Source of the DNA: Hoeflea algicola
Lineage (GTDB): Bacteria > Pseudomonadota > Alphaproteobacteria > Rhizobiales > Rhizobiaceae
Length of the DNA: 64,000 nucleotides
Reading direction: 5' to 3'
NCBI RefSeq assembly: GCF_026619415.1
Contig: NZ_JAOVZR010000001.1
Span: 2,898,501-2,962,500, forward strand
Position 1 is the stretch's first letter, and each line of letters opens with the position of its first letter. Both the position numbers and the translations under genes were made by a program. The notes under the pieces were generated by a model that was not told where the DNA came from, did not search any database, and worked only from the letters and a program-made list of their open reading frames with translations. Positions 58,117 through 64,000 of this stretch are shown here, piece after piece.

Positions 58117-60321
58117 TTACAGAAAGCTCTGCGGATCGATATCGACCTGAACCTGCACCGAGCCGCGCGGCTTCGGGCCCTTGGCCAGCATCTGTTTCAG
58201 GAATGCCTGCATGTCGTTGCCGCGCGCACCATGCACCAGCAGCCTGAACCGGTAGCGGCCGCGAATCAGCGCCAACGGCGCTTCCGCCGGGCCGAGCACC
58301 ATGATTCCCGAGGATGATGGCGCACAGCCGCGCAAGGCCCGCGCATGGCTCTCTGCCTCAGGCCGTGTCGCCGCCGAAATGATCACCGAGGCGAGCCGCC
58401 CGAATGGCGGCAGCACCGCCAGCCGCCGTTCCTCGGTCTCGCGTTCGTAGAACGCCTCCGGATCGCCCGACGCCAGGGCCTGCATAACCGGATGCTGCGG
58501 TTGAAACGTCTGAATCAGGCCGTGGCTCTTGCGCCCCGACCGCCCCGCCCGGCCGGTCACCTGGGAGAGCAGCTGATAGGTGCGTTCAGCCGCCCGCGGG
58601 TCGCCGTTTGATAGCCCCAGATCGGCGTCGACCACGCCAACCAGCGTCATCAGCGGAAAATTGTGGCCCTTGGCCACCAGCTGTGTGCCGATGACGATAT
58701 CGGCCTCACCCTTGGCAATTGCTTCGAGCTCGATCCTGAGCCGCCGTGTACCACCCGTCATGTCGGATGACAGCACGATGGTGCGCGCCTTGGGAAAATG
58801 CTTGTCGGCTTCCTCGGCGATCCGTTCGATTCCCGGGCCGCAGGCAACCAGATGGTCCAGCGTTCCACATGACGGACAGGCCTGCGGCGTCGGCTCGTTG
58901 TGGCCGCAATGGTGGCATTGCAGTTGCGCCCGGAACCGGTGCTCGACCAGCCAGGACGAGCATTGCGGACACTCGAACCGGTGCCCGCACACTCGGCACA
59001 AGGTCAGCGGTGCATAGCCGCGCCGATTGAGAAACAGCAGCGATTGCTCGCCACGCTCCAACGTCTCGGCCATCGCCTTGAGCAGCACCGGCGACAGGAA
59101 GCCGCCGCGCGCCGGCGCATGCCGCCTTAGATCCACCAGCTTGAGATCAGGCAGCCCGGCATCGGCGTAGCGGCCCGACAGCACCAGGTGATGGTAGCGC
59201 CCCTGGGCGGCGTTGACGCGGGATTCGATTGACGGCGTCGCCGAGGCCAGCACTACCGGAATATCGGCGAGCCGCGCCCTGACCACCGCCATGTCACGGG
59301 CATTGTAGAACACCCTATCCTCCTGCTTGTAGGCCGGGTCGTGCTCCTCATCGACAATGATCAGGCCGAGATCGGAAAACGGCAGGAACAGCGCCGAGCG
59401 TGCGCCGGCCACCACATTGACCCGACCCTCGGCGGTCTGCCGCCAGACCTTTTCGCGTGTTCTGGGCGCCAGTTCCGAATGCCATTCCGCCGGCCGCGCC
59501 CCGAACCGGTCGTGAAACCGGTCGAGGAATGCGCTGGTCAACGCGATCTCCGGCAGCAGGATCAACACCTGCCGGCCCTGCCTTATCGCTTCGGCGATTG
59601 CCTCGAAATAGACTTCGGTCTTGCCCGACCCGGTAACGCCATCAAGAAGCGTCACCGCAAATCCGCCCTTGGCCACCGTGGCGCGCAGCGCATCGGCCGC
59701 TGCAATTTGGTCGATTTCCAGTTCGGCCGGGCTGAAATCCGGATCGGGCGCTGCCACCACGGGTGGCGGCGGCAGCTTGACCGCCTCGAACACGCCCTGC
59801 GCGGCAAGCCCGTCGATCACCCCGGGCGACACCCCGGCGGCGTGTGCCAAGCCGCTCTTGCTCCAGGCCAGCCCGTCACCGGCCTGTGCCAGCACCCGCT
59901 CGCGGGCCGCCGTCAGCCGCTCCGGCTGTTCACCGGTCAGCCGCAGCGCATTGATCATCGGCTCGGGATCAAACGCCGCCGGCGCCCTCAGCGCCATCCG
60001 CGCCACCAGCCCGGGCGGCGACAGCGTATAGGCCGAAACCCAGTCGATGAACCGCCGCATTGGCTCGACGATCGGCGGACAGTCGAACACCTGGACGATT
60101 TCGCGCAGCTTGTCGGGATTGATCACGTCGGCGGGGCCGTCCCATACCAGCCCGGCAACCAGCCGCGGGCCCAGCGGCACCTGCACGATCTGACCTGGCA
60201 CAGCGTCAACGCCTTCAGGCAGCGCATAGGAATAGGCCCGCTCGGCAGGCATCGGCAGCAGCACCGGAACCACTTTACGCGGAAACAGCCCACCATCAAT
60301 TTGTCGCGAATCTTTGTCCAT
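58117..60321 (-). CDS. priA: Primosomal protein N' (replication restart helicase)
   Basis: The 734-residue protein has the PriA order. The N-terminal DNA-binding domain comes first, then Walker A GVTGSGKTEVYFE and the DEEH box in IIVDEEHDPAYKQED. The zinc-binding region has repeated CxxC pairs (LCRVCGHRFECPQCSS, CHHCGHN, ACPSCG), and motifs V/VI are in IVIGTQLVAKG and QVTGRAGRSGR. It restarts stalled replication forks. ATG 60321 is taken as the start. An ATG at 60342 is also possible. Confidence 0.97.
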   Translation of the reverse strand: MDKDSRQIDGGLFPRKVVPVLLPMPAERAYSYALPEGVDAVPGQIVQVPLGPRLVAGLVWDGPADVINPDKLREIVQVFDCPPIVEPMRRFIDWVSAYTLSPPGLVARMALRAPAAFDPEPMINALRLTGEQPERLTAARERVLAQAGDGLAWSKSGLAHAAGVSPGVIDGLAAQGVFEAVKLPPPPVVAAPDPDFSPAELEIDQIAAADALRATVAKGGFAVTLLDGVTGSGKTEVYFEAIAEAIRQGRQVLILLPEIALTSAFLDRFHDRFGARPAEWHSELAPRTREKVWRQTAEGRVNVVAGARSALFLPFSDLGLIIVDEEHDPAYKQEDRVFYNARDMAVVRARLADIPVVLASATPSIESRVNAAQGRYHHLVLSGRYADAGLPDLKLVDLRRHAPARGGFLSPVLLKAMAETLERGEQSLLFLNRRGYAPLTLCRVCGHRFECPQCSSWLVEHRFRAQLQCHHCGHNEPTPQACPSCGTLDHLVACGPGIERIAEEADKHFPKARTIVLSSDMTGGTRRLRIELEAIAKGEADIVIGTQLVAKGHNFPLMTLVGVVDADLGLSNGDPRAAERTYQLLSQVTGRAGRSGRKSHGLIQTFQPQHPVMQALASGDPEAFYERETEERRLAVLPPFGRLASVIISAATRPEAESHARALRGCAPSSSGIMVLGPAEAPLALIRGRYRFRLLVHGARGNDMQAFLKQMLAKGPKPRGSVQVQVDIDPQSFL

Positions 60322-60417
60322 GTAGCGTGACCTTGCCCCCACATTGGGCTAAAGGAAACCCAGATATATCATTGAAGCGCCGGCACGAACCCGCCGCTGA
60401 AGCTTTGGAGTAAGAAA

Positions 60418-61071
60418 ATGAAATTCTTTGTCGATACCGCCGACGTCAACGAGATTCAGGAACTCAATGATCTGGGCCTGATCGATGGGGTGACCACCAA
60501 TCCGTCGCTGATCATGAAGTCCGGCCGCGACATCCAGGAAGTTACCAAGGAAATCTGTGCGATTGTCGACGGCCCGGTCTCAGCCGAGGTCACCGCCACC
60601 GAGTATGACGCGATGATGAAAGAGGCGGCGGTGCTGGCCAAGATCGCCGACAACATCTGCATCAAGCTGCCGCTGACGCTCGATGGCCTCAAGGCTTGCC
60701 GGGCGCTGGTTTCCGATGGACACCAGACCAATGTGACGCTGTGCTTCTCCGCCAACCAGGCACTGCTCGCCGCCAAGGCCGGGGCCAGCTTCATTTCGCC
60801 CTTTATCGGCCGGCTTGACGACATGGCCATGGACGGCATGGATCTGATCCGCGAAATCCGCCAGATCTACGACAATTATGGCTTCGACACCGAAATTCTC
60901 GCCGCCTCGATCCGCACCGTCAACCATGTGCGCGAAGCAGCCCTGATCGGCGCCGATGTGGCCACTATTCCTGCCTCCACCATCAAGGCTCTGGTCAAGC
61001 ACCCGCTCACCGACAAGGGTCTTGAGAATTTTCTCGCTGATTGGAAAAAGACCGGCCAGAAGATTGTCTGA
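60418..61071 (+). CDS. fsa: Transaldolase / fructose-6-phosphate aldolase
   Basis: The 217-residue protein is of the small transaldolase type: [31 protein letters not shown], the Schiff-base lysine in [39 protein letters not shown] and [14 protein letters not shown]. It transfers dihydroxyacetone units or cleaves fructose-6-phosphate. An agtaag-type region precedes the ATG. It is divergent from priA and convergent with the acyltransferase gene. Confidence 0.93.
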   Translation: MKFFVDTADVNEIQELNDLGLIDGVTTNPSLIMKSGRDIQEVTKEICAIVDGPVSAEVTATEYDAMMKEAAVLAKIADNICIKLPLTLDGLKACRALVSDGHQTNVTLCFSANQALLAAKAGASFISPFIGRLDDMAMDGMDLIREIRQIYDNYGFDTEILAASIRTVNHVREAALIGADVATIPASTIKALVKHPLTDKGLENFLADWKKTGQKIV

Positions 61072-61114
61072 GCAGACGACACCGACACCCGCATGAGCCA
61101 TGCCGGGCCGCTTT

Positions 61115-62023
61115 TCAGGCGGCCTGGCTCCAGTCGCTCGGAGCCGCCTCAAACGCCCGGTTCGGGTCTTTGGCAAGCCCGTGCACGGTGTGATATTCGA
61201 GCGCCCGCACCGCTTCATTGGGGTCGCCGTCAAGCGCTTCCGGCATGATCGGCTCGCCGACGGTAAACCGGAATGTATGGTTCTTCTTGTTCAGAAGCTC
61301 GTGAAACACAGTCATGTCGCGCAGCTCTGTCGAGTGCTTTGACAGCCAGTAGAACAGCCCGGAATTGCGCGCCGAGACGTGCACAGGAACCACCGGCAGC
61401 GAATGCCGTCGCGCCAGCGTCACCGCCGATACCTTCCACGGACGTTCGGTGAGTTTCCCTTCGTTCCAGAACGCAATTCGGCCCGATGGAAATAGCACCG
61501 TGGCCTTGCCGTCCTGAACCGCGCGGTTGGTCAGTTGCAAGGTCTCGCGGGTTTTGTCACGGCTCTTGAAATCATCGCGCCATTCCACCGGGATGATGAT
61601 TTCATCAAATCGCGGGCTGACCCGCACCGCGTCGCGATTGGCAAAGATCATCATGTCGGGCCGGTGCCGGGTGAGAAAATCGAACATTGCCACGCCATCG
61701 GCGATACCGGTTGGGTGATTGGCGACCAGAAGAAAGCCGCCCTCGCGCGGAATCCGGTGCGCGTTTTGCGACTGGATATCGAGCTGCAGCAGATCGCTGA
61801 GATATTTGAAGGCTTCGTGGCCTGACATCGCTGAAATCGCGTCAGCCATTCGCACAGCGGCGCCATATTTCAGGGTTGCGTAAACCAGTGGGCGCATCAA
61901 CGGCCATGCCGGATGCGCCACGAGACGGCCACCCCGCTCGCCGATCAGCTGATCGATGATATGCCCCGGGCGGCCGTGGGCCAAAATCTGTAAGCGGTCA
62001 GATATATCCGCCACATACGCCAT
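61115..62023 (-). CDS. Lysophospholipid acyltransferase family protein
   Basis: The protein (302 residues from ATG 62023) has the PlsC-like acyltransferase pattern: LLVANHPTGIADGVAMFDFL, with the catalytic N-H-P-x4-D variant of the HX4D box, then GKATVLFPSGRIAFW and LPVVPVHVSARNS. It probably adds acyl groups to glycerophospholipid or related lipid at the inner membrane. The frame opens earlier at GTG 62083. I chose 62023 because agagggg precedes it. Its 3' end overlaps a GC-rich inverted repeat shared with the fsa end. Confidence 0.85.
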   Translation of the reverse strand: MAYVADISDRLQILAHGRPGHIIDQLIGERGGRLVAHPAWPLMRPLVYATLKYGAAVRMADAISAMSGHEAFKYLSDLLQLDIQSQNAHRIPREGGFLLVANHPTGIADGVAMFDFLTRHRPDMMIFANRDAVRVSPRFDEIIIPVEWRDDFKSRDKTRETLQLTNRAVQDGKATVLFPSGRIAFWNEGKLTERPWKVSAVTLARRHSLPVVPVHVSARNSGLFYWLSKHSTELRDMTVFHELLNKKNHTFRFTVGEPIMPEALDGDPNEAVRALEYHTVHGLAKDPNRAFEAAPSDWSQAA

Positions 62024-62188
62024 GGAACCGACCCCTCTGGACTCCGCTGTCGCAGAACCTATGGCAAGCGATTGTGATGTCACGATGACACCACGCTAAC
62101 GCTCTCGTTTACCCCCCGCTAAGGCCTCAATGCAATAGTCGGCTGCAAGTTCCGCAACATCGCGGAGGCGAATACTCATGGGTGCATC

Positions 62189-63124
62189 ATGCAACAACCG
62201 CTGGTTATCGCCGCCCCGGACGTGATTCTGGAACAGCAGCACTGGCTCGCGCAACTGATCCAGGAGCGACGGCTGTCCGCCAAGACCGCCGAAGCTTACG
62301 AGCGCGACCTGCGGCAGTTCTTGAGTTTCCTGACCGGGCATCTGGGTGGGCCGCCGAGGATTGCCGACCTCGCCGATCTCAAGCCACTCGACCTGCGCGC
62401 CTTCATGGCCGTGCGCCGCCGACAAGGCGCCGGCGCCAGAACGCTGGGCCGCGGCCTTGCCGGCATCCGTTCGTTTCTCAGGCACCTCGAGCGCAAGGGG
62501 CTGGCCAACGCCGCCGGTGCCGCCGCCACCCGCGCGCCCAAACAACCGAAATCTCTGCCCAGGCCGCTCAATGCCCGCGATGCCTGCCGGGTGGTCGACA
62601 CCGACCTTCAGCTTGCCGACGAGCCCTGGATTGCTGCCCGCAACGCCGCCGTGCTGACACTGCTCTACGGTTGCGGCCTGCGCATCTCCGAAGCCCTGTC
62701 GCTGACGATTGCCGATCTGCCGCAGGGTGGTGAAAGCCTGCGAATCACCGGCAAGGGCGACAAGACCCGGCTTGTGCCGCTGTTGCCGATCGCCCGTCAG
62801 GCGGTCGATGCCTATCTCAAGCTGTGCCCCTATGCGCCGGCGCCCGATGCACCGATGTTCCGCGGCGCCCGCGGCGGCCCCTTGCAGCCGGCCATCGTGC
62901 AAAAGGAAATGCGGCGGCTGCGCGGTGCGCTCGACCTGCCCGACAGCGCCACGCCGCATGCACTCAGGCATTCATTTGCCACCCACCTGCTCGCCGGTGG
63001 CGGCGATTTGCGTACCATCCAGGAACTGCTCGGCCATGCCAGCCTCTCGACCACCCAGGTCTATACCGGCGTTGATACCAGCCGGCTAATCGAGATTTAC
63101 GACCGCGCCCATCCCCGCGCCTGA
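62189..63124 (+). CDS. xerC: Tyrosine recombinase XerC/XerD type
   Basis: The 311-residue protein has an N-terminal SAM-like core-binding domain (LSAKTAEAYERDLRQFLSFL) and the catalytic domain: Arg in YGCGLRISEAL, Lys in ITGKGDKTRLVP, His-Arg in HALRHSFATHLL, His in LLGHASLSTTQ and Tyr in VYTGVDTSRL. It acts at dif to resolve chromosome dimers. Its place near priA and fsa is the usual position of the XerC-like gene in Rhizobiales. It is core and not the island integrase. Confidence 0.9.
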   Translation: MQQPLVIAAPDVILEQQHWLAQLIQERRLSAKTAEAYERDLRQFLSFLTGHLGGPPRIADLADLKPLDLRAFMAVRRRQGAGARTLGRGLAGIRSFLRHLERKGLANAAGAAATRAPKQPKSLPRPLNARDACRVVDTDLQLADEPWIAARNAAVLTLLYGCGLRISEALSLTIADLPQGGESLRITGKGDKTRLVPLLPIARQAVDAYLKLCPYAPAPDAPMFRGARGGPLQPAIVQKEMRRLRGALDLPDSATPHALRHSFATHLLAGGGDLRTIQELLGHASLSTTQVYTGVDTSRLIEIYDRAHPRA

Positions 63125-63339
63125 TCCCGCAAACCCGGCCCCGCTTTGTGTCGACCGCCGACGCAGCGGCAGGACCTTGGTCGGCCTCGCTATTTCGCAG
63201 GCTCAGGCCCGCGCAGTCTTGCCCGAGACGGTCGTTAACCTGGCATTCACCACGTCTGCAGGCGGACTGACCGATTAACCCAATTGTCGCCACCACGGCG
63301 CTAGAATGGCAGGAACGATTCAACAGGAATGGCCTGCAC

Positions 63340-64000
63340 ATGCGACACCAGCCCGTCATTTCCAAGCTGCACACGATGTGTGTGCGGGTTCCCCGGCTGG
63401 TCTTTGCAATTGCCGCGTCGCTACCGCTGGTCTTGCTCTTGTTGCTGGTAACCGGTCTGCTGCTCGGTGGCGGCAAGGCTCGCGCCGAAACCGCCGAATC
63501 CTGTGGTGGCGAGAATCTGGTGACCCGTCTGGCAACCACCAACCCGGAAGCACTGGCTAAGGCCCGGGCCGAGGCAGAGGCGATCCCCAATGGCCGCGGC
63601 CTGTTGTGGAAGATCGAAAAACCGGGTCTTGAGCCGTCCTATCTGCTCGGCACCATGCATGTCACCGACCCCCGCGTCACCCGCATGCCCGATGCAGCCC
63701 GCACCGCTTTCGACACAGTCGATACCGTCGTCATCGAGACAATCGACATTCTCGACCCGGCCAAGGCCCAGGCCGCAATGATGATGAAGCCGGAACTGAC
63801 GATGTTTACCGACGGCACCACGCTGACCTCGTTGCTGAGCGCCGAAGACGCCCACATCGTCGAGGCCGAACTGGCGCGCCGCGGCATTCCTCTGGCGCTG
63901 GTCTCCCGCATGAAGCCATGGATGATCGCCGGACTGGTCGCTCAGCCCGCCTGCGAGATCGCCCGCAAGGCAGACGGCGCTGAATTCCTCGACATGAAGA
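63340..64000 (+). CDS. TraB/GumN family protein, C-terminus beyond the right edge
   Basis: The frame from ATG 63340 stays open to the end of the window (220 codons). It starts MRHQPVISKLHTM, has a long hydrophobic segment (VFAIAASLPLVLLLLLVTGL) acting as signal or anchor, and then the TraB/GumN pattern GRGLLWKIEKPGLEPSYLLGTMHVTDPRV with the conserved GTMH. Family members are thought to be metal-dependent exported proteases; this is not proven in bacteria. The right end is missing. Confidence 0.85.
   Translation, partial: MRHQPVISKLHTMCVRVPRLVFAIAASLPLVLLLLLVTGLLLGGGKARAETAESCGGENLVTRLATTNPEALAKARAEAEAIPNGRGLLWKIEKPGLEPSYLLGTMHVTDPRVTRMPDAARTAFDTVDTVVIETIDILDPAKAQAAMMMKPELTMFTDGTTLTSLLSAEDAHIVEAELARRGIPLALVSRMKPWMIAGLVAQPACEIARKADGAEFLDMK

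Noticed and set aside
59341..60330. Long plus-strand frame opposite priA
   Set aside because: It is the complement of a clear helicase gene in GC-rich sequence, where antisense frames stay open by composition.
62189..63124. Second mobile-element integrase
   Set aside because: Length, motifs and position near priA and fsa match the housekeeping XerC-like recombinase, and there are no att repeats around it.

Overview
The window looks like a chromosome segment of a Hyphomicrobiales (Rhizobiales) alphaproteobacterium, most like the Hoeflea/Phyllobacteriaceae/Rhizobiaceae group. The grounds are gene order (rplU-rpmA-GNAT-obgE-proB-proA-nadD-rsfS-rlmH-envC-ctpA-polysaccharide deacetylase-rppH; atpHAGDC; xerC near fsa and priA), the extended L21 and AtpD proteins, and GC-rich codon use. 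The genus is inferred from sequence features, not from a database search.

Region 1 (1-12.8 kb) is metabolic and accessory. It holds a partial M20 peptidase divergent from a PucR-type regulator. Next is a complete IS66-type element with a perfect 8-bp target duplication, nested in the remnant of an IS5-type transposase. Then comes a seven-gene minus-strand operon: AmiC-like sensor, AmiR-like ANTAR antiterminator, two Dpp-type permeases, solute-binding protein, acetamidase/formamidase and a fused double ABC ATPase. A strong terminator hairpin sits just before the first gene, as expected for antitermination control. A decayed SnoaL-like gene follows.

Region 2 (12.793-33.054 kb) is a roughly 20.2-kb genomic island inserted at the 3' end of tRNA-Ser(CGA). 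It is bounded by a perfect 20-bp direct repeat and has a tyrosine integrase next to the tRNA. Cargo: (a) a vsr-dcm-dual GHKL ATPase/histidine kinase-receiver protein operon, probably a defence module related to the MORC-associated restriction-modification loci; (b) an FtsH-like protease split into a soluble AAA+ ATPase gene and an M41 peptidase gene, with the break inside the AAA lid; (c) a membrane diguanylate cyclase whose stop codon is completed by an IS5-type element; (d) a PD-(D/E)XK-like protein; (e) a DUF3102-like protein; and small unknown genes. Non-coding signals include a 17-23 bp palindrome present three times and two arrays of GAATCG-headed 21-bp units. Three island genes need -1 frame shifts at short A/G runs, besides the IS5-type transposase.

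Region 3 (33-64 kb) is conserved core: ribosomal proteins L21 and L27, ObgE, proline synthesis (ProB, ProA), NadD, RsfS, RlmH, cell-envelope proteins (EnvC, CtpA, deacetylase), RppH, a racemase, and the F1 part of ATP synthase (AtpHAGDC). Then come membrane and regulatory genes, an ArsR-permease-thioredoxin-OsmC cluster, PriA, transaldolase-like Fsa, an acyltransferase, a XerC-like recombinase and a partial TraB/GumN protein at the right edge.
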